Assembly: GCF_003325475.1 (NCBI RefSeq)
Contig: NZ_CP029495.1
Location: 1,426,001 to 1,490,000 of the forward strand
DNA: 64,000 bases
From: Chromobacterium phragmitis
Lineage (GTDB): Bacteria; Pseudomonadota; Gammaproteobacteria; Burkholderiales; Chromobacteriaceae
Reading direction: 5' to 3'
Every line of letters starts with the position of its first letter. The first letter of the stretch is position 1. Below the pieces are notes generated by a model, which saw only the letters and a list, made by a program, of their open reading frames with translations, made no database searches and was not told the origin of the DNA. A program made the translations under genes and the position numbers. Of the stretch, positions 17,197 through 25,651 are shown piece after piece.

Positions 17197-19026
17197 TTAC
17201 TGGCTGTAGCGCACGCCGATGAAGGCGCCCAGGCCGCCGGTGTTGTAGCCGTAAGCGGTTTCGTATTCGCGATCGAACAGATTGTCGACGCGGGCCGTCG
17301 CGGTCCAGTTCTTGGCGAAGCGGTAGTTGGCGAAGGCGTTGGTCACGCCATAGCCATGCAACATCGTATTGGAGCTCACGTCGTAACGTACGGAGACAAC
17401 GCGCTGTTCGACGCCCGCAGTCCACAGGTTCCAATCTCTGCTGGCCGTGAAATTGGCGCTTTGCCGCGGACGCAGCGGCAACCATTGACCGGTTCCGCCA
17501 TCCCTCGCATCCACCAACGTGACGTTCATGCCCAGACGCGTCCCTTTCAAGCTGGTCTCGGCCTCAAGCGTCACCCCCTTGATCAATGCCTTGTTCGCAT
17601 TGCTTGGGCTCCAAAAGAAAGATCCCGGCGAAACCGGCGCCCAGATAATCATCTGGTCGACATCATTCCGGAACGCGGTTGCGCTGAATACATCCTGCCC
17701 CTTGCGATATTGCACGGCCAGCTCTGCATTACGCGATCGCTCCGGACGCAACGACGGATTCCCGCCATACGGCGAATACAGATCATTGAACGTTGGGGCC
17801 TTGTAAGCCGTGCCATAACCCGCGCGTGCCAGCCAGCCATCGGCAAAGCGGTAGCCATAGTCGATCTTGCCGGTTGTCTTGCCGCCGAACTGATCGTCGC
17901 GGTCACGCCTGACGCTGCCTTGCAACGCATGCCTGCCCACCTCCAGCTGGTAAGTCAGGAATACCGCCTTGGTGCTGCGGGTATTCTTGGTAAACACGCT
18001 GTCGCTGTCGACCTTCTGATTGCCGCGCATCGCTCCCACGATGAACTTGCCGATGCCCGTCGACACATCGTTTTGCCACAGCCACTCGTTCTGCGTGGTT
18101 TGGTACAGGCTGTCGCGCCGGCCGCCAGCCGCGTCGCTGAAGGTTTCTTGCTTGTCTTGTCCATGGCTGAATCGCAACGTGCTGGTCCAAACATCGGCAA
18201 ACTGGTTCTTCGACTCAAGGCTCTGGCCAGTCAAACGAGTCTTGCCCCAATCCTGGCCCGTTCCATTTTGGTCAAAATCAGCCCTGGCAAAGCTCTGGAA
18301 TAAACGCACCGTCAAATCATGGCCCGGCGCCACGGCCTGGGTCACATTCGCGCTGTAACTATCGTTGTTGTAGCCATCGCGATCCGGGTTGTAGCTGGAA
18401 CTCTTGGGATTCGTCGCCGAAAAGCCGTCAGCTTGATCATGGCTCCACTGCAGGTTATAAGCGGTGCCGCCAGATTTGCCGCCCACTCCGGCGCTCAGCT
18501 TGCCGCTTCCTCGCGTGCCGGCCTCCACCGCCGCGTTGAAACGCGGCGCTCCCTCGCCCTTGCGGGTGAAGATTTGTATCACGCCGCCAATGGCATCCGC
18601 GCCGTACAAACTGGACCCCGGCCCGCGCAGTATTTCAATCCGCTCCACTTGCTCCAGCGGAATGTTCTGAATCGCAGTGGTGCCTAATGTCGCAGACGCA
18701 ATGCGGATACCGTCCACCAGCACCACCGTGTGATTGGAGTTGGCGCCGCGCATGAAAATGCCGCTGGAAGCGCCTGGGCCGCCGTTGCTGGTAATCGTGA
18801 TGGCCGCCTGGCGCGACAACACCTGCTGCAGCGTTTGCGCGCCGCTTTCCTCGATTTCGTCGCGGGTGATCACGCTGGCGTCGGCCAAGGTCCGGGACAA
18901 GGGTTGCGCGATGCGGCTCGCGGTGATGATCACCGGGTCGCCGACGAACTGGGGCACGCCGTCGGCCAGGGCCAGGCTGGAACAGGCCAGCGCCGTCAGC
19001 GCGGCGCAGGTTTGAAGCTCGAACAT
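17197..19026 (-). CDS. btuB: TonB-dependent vitamin B12 receptor BtuB
   Basis: A 609-residue outer-membrane receptor, the size of E. coli BtuB. MFELQTCAALTALACSSLALA is the signal peptide. DPVIITASR resembles a TonB box. The plug domain has LQQVLSRQAAITITSNGGPGASSGIFMRG, VVLVDGIRI and VERIEILRGPGSSLYGADAIGGVIQIFTRKG. The rest is a 22-strand barrel ending NLFDREYETAYGYNTGGLGAFIGVRYSQ; the last residue is Gln rather than the usual aromatic. The upstream cobalamin riboswitch supports B12 as substrate. The ATG at 19026 has GGAGTG nine bases upstream. It is the first gene of the operon with cobU and btuF. Confidence 0.94.
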   Translation of the reverse strand: MFELQTCAALTALACSSLALADGVPQFVGDPVIITASRIAQPLSRTLADASVITRDEIEESGAQTLQQVLSRQAAITITSNGGPGASSGIFMRGANSNHTVVLVDGIRIASATLGTTAIQNIPLEQVERIEILRGPGSSLYGADAIGGVIQIFTRKGEGAPRFNAAVEAGTRGSGKLSAGVGGKSGGTAYNLQWSHDQADGFSATNPKSSSYNPDRDGYNNDSYSANVTQAVAPGHDLTVRLFQSFARADFDQNGTGQDWGKTRLTGQSLESKNQFADVWTSTLRFSHGQDKQETFSDAAGGRRDSLYQTTQNEWLWQNDVSTGIGKFIVGAMRGNQKVDSDSVFTKNTRSTKAVFLTYQLEVGRHALQGSVRRDRDDQFGGKTTGKIDYGYRFADGWLARAGYGTAYKAPTFNDLYSPYGGNPSLRPERSRNAELAVQYRKGQDVFSATAFRNDVDQMIIWAPVSPGSFFWSPSNANKALIKGVTLEAETSLKGTRLGMNVTLVDARDGGTGQWLPLRPRQSANFTASRDWNLWTAGVEQRVVSVRYDVSSNTMLHGYGVTNAFANYRFAKNWTATARVDNLFDREYETAYGYNTGGLGAFIGVRYSQ

Positions 19027-19162
19027 GTAAAGACACACTCCACGATAAGGGCAACGTTGAGTGCGAAGAGGGCAACAGCAGCAAAGGACGGCACGGCAGA
19101 GCCGGAACGCCTGTCGAATCGCCTCCCCGCGAAACTCCAGTAGTCCGCCGGCTTCCGGCCGG

Positions 19163-19340
19163 GGCGACGCAGGCCGGTCTCCGGGCTGGGCCTTGCCGGC
19201 GGCGCGCCTTCCCATCCTGCGGACAGTGGCCATGCGCCGCCTGGACGCTTGCGCGCCAGGCCTTACCGTTGCGGGGGCAGCGCCGGCTTCGCACCGGCTT
19301 CCCGTTTCATCCGAGCGCCGCCTGGCGGGCGCGAACACCT
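19163..19340 (-). promoter_or_regulatory. Cobalamin (B12) riboswitch
   Basis: On the minus strand upstream of btuB, the aptamer hallmarks occur in order: GATGAAACGGGAAGCCGGTG, a GCCGGCGCTGCCCCCGCAAC segment, the B12 box with GCCACTGTCCGC, then GATGGGAAGG, and AGCCCGGAGACCGGCCTG at the 3' side. It should shut off btuB, cobU and btuF when adenosylcobalamin is plentiful. About 136 bases separate the aptamer from the btuB ATG, room for an expression platform. Confidence 0.96.
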
Positions 19341-19352
19341 GCTGATCGGCGG

Positions 19353-19358
19353 ATTATA
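19353..19358 (-). promoter_or_regulatory. -10 element for the riboswitch-btuB transcript
   Basis: A perfect TATAAT on the minus strand just upstream of the riboswitch aptamer. The -35 is weak (GTGCCG with a 17-base spacer). The position fits a transcript starting a few bases before the aptamer. Confidence 0.6.
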
Positions 19359-19370
19359 ACCCGCCGGACT

Positions 19371-19398
19371 TTTGGCGGCACCGGCCAAGCAGTAATAT
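19371..19398 (+). promoter_or_regulatory. Candidate promoter of cobT-cobC-cobS
   Basis: TTTGGC (19371-19376) and TAATAT (19393-19398), separated by 16 bases, lie about 80 bases before the cobT start, back to back with the btuB promoter. No riboswitch is visible on this side, so the two operons may respond differently to B12. Confidence 0.4.
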
Positions 19399-19477
19399 GC
19401 TTAGAGTCCAACCGGCGTCCCGCGCCGGCTCCCACTCAACGGCCGGACCATGTCCGCCTCCGCAGCAGGCCCATACC

Positions 19478-20512
19478 ATGAACAGCAGCAAACCCCTGGA
19501 TCTTTCCGCACGCAACGCCGCCCGCGCCCGTCAAGCCGTACTGACCAAGCCGCCCGGCAGCCTGGGCCTGCTGGAGGAACTGGCTTGCCGCTTCGCCGCC
19601 TGGCAAGGCCGGGCCCTGCCTGAGGCGTTGCGTCCGGCCATCGCCGTATTCGCCGCCGACCACGGCGTCACCGTGGAGGGCGTCTCCGCCTTTCCGTCTG
19701 CGGTCACCACCGAGATGGTGCGCAACTTCGCCAACGGCGGCGCCGCCATCTGCGTGCTGGCGCGCGCGCTGGACGCGCGGCTGGAGGTCGTGGACGTGGG
19801 CGTGGCCGGCGACGTGTCGGCGCTGCCCATCGTCCACGCCAAGGTGAAGCCCGGCAGCGCCAACCTGGCCAAACAGGCGGCGATGAGCGCGGAAGAAACC
19901 GAGGCCGCGCTGGAAGCCGGCCGCGCCGCCGCCCGCCGCGCGGCGGAGGCCGGCGCCAACCTGTTGATCGCCGGCGACATGGGCATAGGCAACACCACCG
20001 CCTCCGCCGCGCTGATCTGCCGCCTCACCGGCGCCAGCCCGGAGCTGGTGGTGGGCCGCGGCACCGGGATCGACGACATCGGCCTGGCCAACAAGCGCCG
20101 GGTGGTGAAGACCGCGCTGGCGCGCGTAGCCTGGGAAAACCTCAGCGGCTTGGACACCCTGTCCGAACTGGGCGGCCTGGAAATCGCCGCCATGGCGGGC
20201 TTTTACCTGGAAGGCGCGCGCTTGGGCGTTCCCCTGCTGGTGGACGGCTTCATCGCCAGCGCCGCCGCGCTGTGCGCCAAATCGATCGAGCCCTCGCTGC
20301 ACGACTGGCTGCTGGCCAGCCACCGCTCGGCGGAGTCCGGCCACGAGCTGGCGCTGACCGCGCTGCAGCTGCACCCGCTGGTAGACCTGGGCATGCGGCT
20401 GGGCGAAGGCTCCGGCGCCGCCGTCTGCGTGCCGCTGCTGCAGATGGCGGTGAAGCTGCATGCGCAGATGGCCACCTTCGAGGAGGCCGGCATCAGCGGC
20501 AAATCGGCATGA
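19478..20512 (+). CDS. cobT: Nicotinate-nucleotide--dimethylbenzimidazole phosphoribosyltransferase
   Basis: A 344-residue enzyme that makes alpha-ribazole phosphate from dimethylbenzimidazole and nicotinate mononucleotide, building the lower ligand of cobalamin. Family features: TKPPGSLGLLEELACRFAAWQG, FAADHGVTVEGVSAFPSAVTTEMVRNFANGGAAICVLAR, the phosphate-binding GDMGIGNTTASAALICRLTG, VVGRGTGIDD, and the C-terminal catalytic-glutamate motif MRLGEGSGAAVCVPLLQMA. The ATG at 19478 fits the family N-terminus. The TGA overlaps the ATG of the next gene. Confidence 0.96.
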   Translation: MNSSKPLDLSARNAARARQAVLTKPPGSLGLLEELACRFAAWQGRALPEALRPAIAVFAADHGVTVEGVSAFPSAVTTEMVRNFANGGAAICVLARALDARLEVVDVGVAGDVSALPIVHAKVKPGSANLAKQAAMSAEETEAALEAGRAAARRAAEAGANLLIAGDMGIGNTTASAALICRLTGASPELVVGRGTGIDDIGLANKRRVVKTALARVAWENLSGLDTLSELGGLEIAAMAGFYLEGARLGVPLLVDGFIASAAALCAKSIEPSLHDWLLASHRSAESGHELALTALQLHPLVDLGMRLGEGSGAAVCVPLLQMAVKLHAQMATFEEAGISGKSA

Positions 20513-21111
20513 ACCCTTACACCCTGACCCTGCTGCGCCATGGCGACATTCCGCACGACGGCCGGCTGATCGGCCTGACCGACCTGCCGCTGACCGAACT
20601 GGGCCACCAGCAGCTGGAACATAGCTGGAAACGCATCAGCAACCTGGCGCCGGTCACCTGCATCGCCACCTCGCCGCTGCAGCGCTGCCGCGAGTTCGCG
20701 GTCAAGCAGGCGCTGGCCGGCTCGCTGACGCTGAAAGTGGACCCGCGCTTCGCCGAGATGGACTTCGGCGGCTGGGACGGCCAGCCGGTGGCCGATCTGG
20801 AGCGGGAGCACCCCGGCTGGGGCGCGGACCTGGCAAACGGCAGGCTGTCCCCGCCCGGCGGCGAAAGCTTCGAGCAATTCCGCACCCGCGCGCTGGCCGG
20901 CCTGGCCGACTGGATGACCGAAGCCCGAGGCAGCCACCGGCTGCTGATCACTCATGGCGGCGTGATCACGGTGCTGATGGCCGAGTTGCTGGGCACCGAA
21001 TTTTCGGTGGCCAAGCTGATGACGGTGCAGCGCGGCGGCTTCGTACAGCTGTCGATGCTGGAAGGACATCCGGCCTACCTGCTGCGCCTGGAGTCCGCAT
21101 GCGCGGACTGA
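20509..21111 (+). CDS. cobC: Histidine phosphatase, probable alpha-ribazole phosphatase
   Basis: A 200-residue phosphoglycerate-mutase-like phosphatase. The catalytic RHG is in TLTLLRHGDIPHDG near residue 11; partners are SPLQRCREFA, FAEMDFGGWDGQPV (acid residue segment) and the second histidine in LLITHGGVITVLMAELLG. Position between cobT and cobS, with a four-base overlap with cobT and a 13-base overlap with cobS, supports the alpha-ribazole-5'-phosphate (or cobalamin phosphate) phosphatase role rather than a general phosphatase. Confidence 0.91.
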   Translation: MNPYTLTLLRHGDIPHDGRLIGLTDLPLTELGHQQLEHSWKRISNLAPVTCIATSPLQRCREFAVKQALAGSLTLKVDPRFAEMDFGGWDGQPVADLEREHPGWGADLANGRLSPPGGESFEQFRTRALAGLADWMTEARGSHRLLITHGGVITVLMAELLGTEFSVAKLMTVQRGGFVQLSMLEGHPAYLLRLESACAD

Positions 21112-21830
21112 TCCTGGCGGTGCAGTTCCTGACCCGGCTGCCCACGCCGCAGCTGGCCGCGTTCAAACCCGAATGGCAGGCGGCCAGCGCGCGCTGGTTT
21201 CCCGCCGTCGGCCTCATCGTCGGCGCGCTGCTGCTGGCCTCGCTGCGCCTGGGCGGCCAGGTCGATCCCTGGCTGGCGGCGCTATTGGCGCTGCTGGCCT
21301 GGGTGATGGTCACCGGCGGCCTGCATCTGGACGGCCTGGCCGACCTCTCCGACGCGCTGGGCGCGGCCCACCGCTCGCGCGAGCGCTTTTTCGAAGTCTT
21401 GAAAGACCCGCACCTGGGCAGCTTCGGCGTCCTCTCCCTGATTCTGGCCATCGTCGCCAAGCTGGTCTTGCTGATGCTGATCGCCCGCCAGGGCGGCCCG
21501 GCCTGGGGCTTGCTGCTGGTTCCAGCCTGGGCGCGCGGCTTCGCCGTGGCCTGGTCCGCCACCTTGCCGGCCATCGCGCCCGGCAGCGGCGAGCGCTTCG
21601 CCTGGCAAAAAGACTGGGCCGGCATGGGCCTGAACCTGGCCGCGCTGCTGGCGCTGTCCGCCTGGCTGGCGCCGGCGCTGCTGCTGGCCCCGCTGGCCGG
21701 CCTGGTCTGGCGAGCCTTCCTGAAACGCCGCCTGGGGGGCATGACCGGCGACTGCCTGGGGGCGGGCGTGGAGCTTTGCGAAATCGGGATGCTGGGCTTG
21801 CTGCTGTGGCGGGTGCCGGGGTGGCTTTGA
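21099..21830 (+). CDS. cobS: Adenosylcobinamide-GDP ribazoletransferase (cobalamin synthase)
   Basis: A 243-residue integral membrane enzyme that joins adenosylcobinamide-GDP to alpha-ribazole (phosphate), the last assembly step. It opens LILAVQFLTRLPTP, the usual CobS start, and carries the metal-binding motif GGLHLDGLADLSDALGAAHRSRERFFEVLKDPHLGSFGV near residues 73-115. About six hydrophobic segments follow, and the C-terminal RRLGGMTGDCLGAGVELCEI is conserved. It is the third gene of cobT-cobC-cobS. Together with cobU across the divergent promoter, the locus covers the nucleotide-loop steps. Confidence 0.96.
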   Translation: MRGLILAVQFLTRLPTPQLAAFKPEWQAASARWFPAVGLIVGALLLASLRLGGQVDPWLAALLALLAWVMVTGGLHLDGLADLSDALGAAHRSRERFFEVLKDPHLGSFGVLSLILAIVAKLVLLMLIARQGGPAWGLLLVPAWARGFAVAWSATLPAIAPGSGERFAWQKDWAGMGLNLAALLALSAWLAPALLLAPLAGLVWRAFLKRRLGGMTGDCLGAGVELCEIGMLGLLLWRVPGWL

Positions 21831-21996
21831 TGCCCCGTCCGCAATCTGGGCGGCATCAGGATCGACAGGCAAACCTGATCTGAGTCCCCCGCGCGGGCAT
21901 GATTTACACGGCGAGGCTGCCCGCCAGGCAGGCCAAGGGGTTCTTGGCGGCTACCGACCAGCCCTGTACGGTTAACCACCTTCGGCACCCCAACAA

Positions 21997-22034
21997 AAAA
22001 TGCCGCGCGCCGGGACTCCAGCGCGACGGCATTT
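21997..22034 (-). terminator. Terminator after speB
   Basis: On the minus strand AAAATGCCG and CGCGC arms pair with GCGCG and CGGCATTTTTT, ending in a T run, 20 bases past the speB stop codon. The stem is symmetrical enough to act also on the plus-strand cob operon. The rest of 21831-21996 shows nothing I recognise. Confidence 0.85.
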
Positions 22035-22053
22035 TCTTAAAACGGCCAACCGC

Positions 22054-23022
22054 TTACAGCGTGCCCGCCACCTTCTTGTTGCGCATCAGGCACAGCATGT
22101 CACAGGCGATGTGGGCGGCGGCGATGGCTGTGATTTCGCTCTGGTCGTAGCTGGGAGCCACTTCCACCACGTCCATGCCGACGATGTTCAGATCGCCCAG
22201 GTTGCGGATGATCTTCAGCGCCTGCGCGGTGGTCAGGCCGCCGGGTACCGGCGTGCCGGTGCCCGGCGCCGCGGACGGGTCCAGACAATCGATGTCGAAA
22301 GTCACGTAGACCGGCGCGTCGCCGATGGTCTTCTTGATCTCGGCGATGGTGGCGTCGACGCCGTTGTCGTGCACCCACGGCGCGCCCAGCACGTTCAGGC
22401 CCATGAAATCGTCGTTCCAGGTGCGGATGCCGACCTGCACCGACTTCTTCGGGTCGATCAGGCCTTCCTTCACCGCCTTGTAGAACATGGTGCCGTGGTT
22501 CAGGCTGTCCGGGCTGTCGTCCGGCCAGGTGTCGCAGTGCGCGTCGAAGTGCAGCAGCGCCAGCGGCTTGCCGTACTTCTCGGCGTGCGCGATCAACAGC
22601 GGGTAGGTGACGTAGTGGTCGCCGCCGAAGGTCAGCATCTTGGCTCCGGAGGCCAGAATGGTGCGGGCGTGCTCGATGATGGACGGCTTGATGGTCAGCG
22701 GATTGTGCGCGTCGAACCAGCAGTCGCCGTAGTCCACCACAGCCAGGTCTTCGAACGGATCGAAGCCCCACGGATACGGCTTCAGCTCGGCCAGCTGCAC
22801 GCTGGCGGCGCGGATGGCCTGCGGGCCCATGCGCGCGCCGGAACGGAAGGTGACCGACAGGTCCAGCGGAATGCCGGACACCGCCACGTCCACGCCTTCC
22901 AGGTCGCGGCTGTAATTGCGGCGCATGAAGGACAGCACGCCGGCGTAGGTGTTTTCGATGGAAGAGCCATACAGGCCCTGACGGCGGATAGCGCCGTCGC
23001 CATAGATCATTTCATCACTCAT
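22054..23022 (-). CDS. speB: Agmatinase / ureohydrolase family
   Basis: A 322-residue arginase-family hydrolase; agmatinase (agmatine to putrescine and urea) is the likeliest role. Metal-binding motifs are all present: MLTFGGDHYVTYPLL, LALLHFDAHCDTWPD and VYVTFDIDCLDPSAAPGTGTPVPGGLT. The later conserved NIVGMDVVEVAPSYDQSEITAIAAAHIACDML is present too. A related guanidino-acid hydrolase cannot be excluded by eye. The ATG at 23022 has GGAG seven bases upstream. No speA (arginine decarboxylase) gene is adjacent. Confidence 0.9.
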   Translation of the reverse strand: MSDEMIYGDGAIRRQGLYGSSIENTYAGVLSFMRRNYSRDLEGVDVAVSGIPLDLSVTFRSGARMGPQAIRAASVQLAELKPYPWGFDPFEDLAVVDYGDCWFDAHNPLTIKPSIIEHARTILASGAKMLTFGGDHYVTYPLLIAHAEKYGKPLALLHFDAHCDTWPDDSPDSLNHGTMFYKAVKEGLIDPKKSVQVGIRTWNDDFMGLNVLGAPWVHDNGVDATIAEIKKTIGDAPVYVTFDIDCLDPSAAPGTGTPVPGGLTTAQALKIIRNLGDLNIVGMDVVEVAPSYDQSEITAIAAAHIACDMLCLMRNKKVAGTL

Positions 23023-23227
23023 GCCACTCTCCAGGCGAGAGTACGCCGCTGCGGTCAAACAATTGATTCCGCATGGTTTCGCGACGATTACCGTCCATCT
23101 TGCACAGCCGACGGCTTGAGGCTGCCGCGCCCCGTGGCGCGGAAAACCCGAAGTGTGCCGCGATGGCGCGACAGGTTCAAGTCAAGACTAAAAATAGACG
23201 GGGAAACGCCGCGAACGACAGCCCGAT

Positions 23228-24034
23228 TCAGCCATGCTGCGCAGCCACGCGCGCGCGGCGCGCCGACCAGCGGCCGCGCCACCAGCGCCAGCGCAGCTTG
23301 ACGTCATACCAGGCGGGCCGGAGGCCGAGCAGAAACAGGAACAGCGCCAAAGGCAGCGTGAAGCCGAAACCCAGGTGCTTGAAACCCAGCGCGCCCACCA
23401 CGCCGCCGATGAAGAAGGCCAGCAGGATCAGCGCGTAGACGCGGAATTTCTTGCGATTGGAGCGCACCGCGGCCACTCTCGGGTTGGCCTGGCGGTTGTA
23501 ATAGCTCATCTTGGCCAGTTCGATGCCCAGATCGGTGGCGACGCCGGTCATGTGGGTGCTGCGCAGCAGGCCGCCGGACAGCTTGGTGACGATGGTGTTG
23601 TGCATGCCCATGATGAAACACAACAGCATCACCGTCGGCGGCGTGAACAGACCCTTGTGCAGCGACAAGCCCGCGCCCAGCAAGCCGAACACCAGCAACA
23701 ACAGCGCCTCCTCCATCATCGACACCCCGTAGCCGCCGCGCAGCCGCTGCCGCCTCGCCCACAGGATCAACCAGGTGCTGTGCATCGCGCCGCCGACGAA
23801 ACAGCACAGCATCACCAGCAGCGACAACGCCAGGCGGATCTCGCCGGTAGCCCAGGCGTCGGCCATGCCGGACACGATGCCGGACACGTGCGAGGTGTAG
23901 CGGTGCACCGCCAGGAAGCCGCCGGCGTTGATGGCGCCGGCGATGAAGGCCATCGACCAGCCCAGCTGGCGCAATACCCTGTCGTTGAAGCGGCCGCGAT
24001 CCAGCAGCCGGGTGATGTGAAAGTGTCTGGACAT
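23228..24034 (-). CDS. DUF1275 (YoaK-type) membrane protein
   Basis: A 268-residue inner-membrane protein with six or seven hydrophobic segments. Family features: FIAGAINAGGFLAVHRYTSHVSGIVSGMAD near the start, CFVGGAMHSTWLILWARR, and the MGMHNTIVTKLSGGLLRSTHMTGVATDLGIELAK segment. DUF1275 proteins have no firmly established function. The start is uncertain: the ATG at 24034 has no clear Shine-Dalgarno site. The C-terminus is unusually basic and Trp/Arg-rich (LRWRWWRGRWSARRARVAAQHG). It is downstream of a terminator, so it should be transcribed alone. Confidence 0.88.
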   Translation of the reverse strand: MSRHFHITRLLDRGRFNDRVLRQLGWSMAFIAGAINAGGFLAVHRYTSHVSGIVSGMADAWATGEIRLALSLLVMLCCFVGGAMHSTWLILWARRQRLRGGYGVSMMEEALLLLVFGLLGAGLSLHKGLFTPPTVMLLCFIMGMHNTIVTKLSGGLLRSTHMTGVATDLGIELAKMSYYNRQANPRVAAVRSNRKKFRVYALILLAFFIGGVVGALGFKHLGFGFTLPLALFLFLLGLRPAWYDVKLRWRWWRGRWSARRARVAAQHG

Positions 24035-24051
24035 GTAATTAGGACAAGCAA

Positions 24052-24074
24052 AACGGCGACTGGTTGTCGCCGTT
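24052..24074 (-). terminator. Terminator after the hldC-birA-coaX-SPOR operon
   Basis: A 9-bp stem AACGGCGAC / GTCGCCGTT with a five-base loop, followed on the minus strand by TTTGCTTG, 58 bases past the SPOR gene stop codon. Confidence 0.75.
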
Positions 24075-24131
24075 GGAATATTGCACCGCAACATGCTTGC
24101 CGGGCAAGCCGCTGGATCAAACTTTATCCAG

Positions 24132-24941
24132 CTAGCAACCCTTCAGCGGAATACCCGGCGTCAAGCGCTTCTGCAACGCCTGCAGCCGCTCGGCCTGCGC
24201 CGCGTCCAGATCTTTGAACGTTAGCGCACTCACCTTTGACGGCTGGTCCTTGGACTTCACCACCGCCTTGTCGTAGCCGGCCGCCTTCAACCGCGCCGCC
24301 AACGCTTTGGCCGCGTCCTCCTTGCCGAACAGGCCCAGCGACAGGTTGCCCTTGAATTCGGCATTGCTGACGATGTAGTTGTCGAAGCCCTTTTCCTTCA
24401 TCTCCGCCGACAGGGTCTTGGTTTCGGACTGAGTGGCCAGCGGCGGGTAGTACACCCAGAAGCGGCCGGCGCCCTTGCTCTCTTCCTTGCTTTCTTCCTG
24501 CAACTGGCCGGACTTCAGCTTCAACTGCGGCACGCCCCCTTTGACCCTGGCCAGCAGGCTGTCGTTGAGGCCAGCCCAGCGGTAGCAAGCCGACGCCTCT
24601 GCCTTCCTGTCCGCCGCCGGTTTTTCCTGCGGCTTATCGGCCGCCTTGGCCGCGGGTTTCGAGGCCTCCGTTTTGCCCGCGGCTTTAGCCAGGGCCTGAG
24701 CCGCGCTGGCCGCCGCCTTGGTCTCATGCAAAGGCTGGGCGGCGGGCGCGGACGCGGCCGGCGCGCTGGCTTGCGCCTTGGGCGCGGACGCGTCCGGCCT
24801 CCAGTTGGCGGGCAGCAGTTTCACCTGCCCGGGACTGACTTCCTGGGCATGCACGTCCAGCGGCGGCCGCTGCTTCAGCGAGCCATACATCGCCACCACC
24901 AGATTCAGCACCACCACCAGCGCCACAAACCACTTCATCAC
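24132..24941 (-). CDS. SPOR-domain membrane-anchored protein
   Basis: A 269-residue protein with an N-terminal membrane anchor (MMKWFVALVVVLNLVVAMYG), a periplasmic Ala/Lys/Pro-rich low-complexity linker (about 50-110), and a C-terminal region (about 155-235) that reads as a SPOR domain: GRFWVYYPPLATQSETKTLSAEMKEKGFDNYIV, then LSLGLFGKEDAAKALAARLKAAGYDKAVV. SPOR domains bind denuded septal peptidoglycan, so a septal or cell-wall role is likely. Its ATG overlaps the coaX stop by four bases, a linkage common in betaproteobacteria. Confidence 0.85.
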   Translation of the reverse strand: MMKWFVALVVVLNLVVAMYGSLKQRPPLDVHAQEVSPGQVKLLPANWRPDASAPKAQASAPAASAPAAQPLHETKAAASAAQALAKAAGKTEASKPAAKAADKPQEKPAADRKAEASACYRWAGLNDSLLARVKGGVPQLKLKSGQLQEESKEESKGAGRFWVYYPPLATQSETKTLSAEMKEKGFDNYIVSNAEFKGNLSLGLFGKEDAAKALAARLKAAGYDKAVVKSKDQPSKVSALTFKDLDAAQAERLQALQKRLTPGIPLKGC

Positions 24942-25651
24942 GCGTTCGCCACCTTGAGTAAACCCATCAGCACCAGATTATCCACGATCTGCAACGGCGC
25001 CGCGAGCCATGGCGCGATGCGGGCGGCGTCGCCGCCGGTGAGAATCACCGTGGCCGGCGCGCGGCCGGTGCGCTCGGCCAGCCGCCGGCGCTGCTCGGCG
25101 ATGGCGCCGCTCAGCGCCGCCATCGCGCCGCTGGCCAGCGCGTCCTGCGTGCCTTGCGGAAAATCCACCACCTCGCCGGCCTGGCGGTTCAGGTTGGCCG
25201 TTCCCTGGGCCAGGCTTTGCAGCATCAGGCCATGGCCGGGCAGGATCAGCCCGCCCAAGTAATCGCCCTCCTCGGTCAGGGCCTCCACCGTCAGCGCGGT
25301 GCCGGCGCAGGCGACGATGACGTCGCCTCTGCATAGTTCGCGCGCGGCCAGCACCGCCAGCCAGCGGTCCGCCCCCTGCTCGGCGGTGTTGCGATAATGG
25401 TTACACACGTCGCCGAAGCTGCGCTCTGCGTGCACGCGGTGCAGCGGGCACGGCGCGGCGGCGGCCAACGCGTCAGCCACGTCCTTCTTCGCCACCGACG
25501 ACAGCCAGGCGCCTTCCAACGGCCGTCCGCGCCAGGCATCGGCCAGGCCGGCCAGTTCTCCGTGCTCGGCCGCGCCCTGCTCGACGCAGTCCGCGCCCTG
25601 GTACAGCGCCCACTTCACCCGGCTGTTGCCGGCGTCTATCAGTAATTTCAT
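24938..25651 (-). CDS. coaX: Type III pantothenate kinase
   Basis: A 237-residue ASKHA-fold kinase for the first step of coenzyme A synthesis. MKLLIDAGNSRVKWALY carries the phosphate-1 motif DAGNSRxKW; GADRWLAVLAARELCRGDVIVACAGTALTVEAL has the GxDRW and GTA motifs; YLGGLILPGHGLMLQSLAQGTANL and VILTGGDAARIAPWL complete the set. The ATG at 25651 overlaps the birA TGA. The birA-coaX order is the typical betaproteobacterial arrangement. Confidence 0.96.
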   Translation of the reverse strand: MKLLIDAGNSRVKWALYQGADCVEQGAAEHGELAGLADAWRGRPLEGAWLSSVAKKDVADALAAAAPCPLHRVHAERSFGDVCNHYRNTAEQGADRWLAVLAARELCRGDVIVACAGTALTVEALTEEGDYLGGLILPGHGLMLQSLAQGTANLNRQAGEVVDFPQGTQDALASGAMAALSGAIAEQRRRLAERTGRAPATVILTGGDAARIAPWLAAPLQIVDNLVLMGLLKVANA

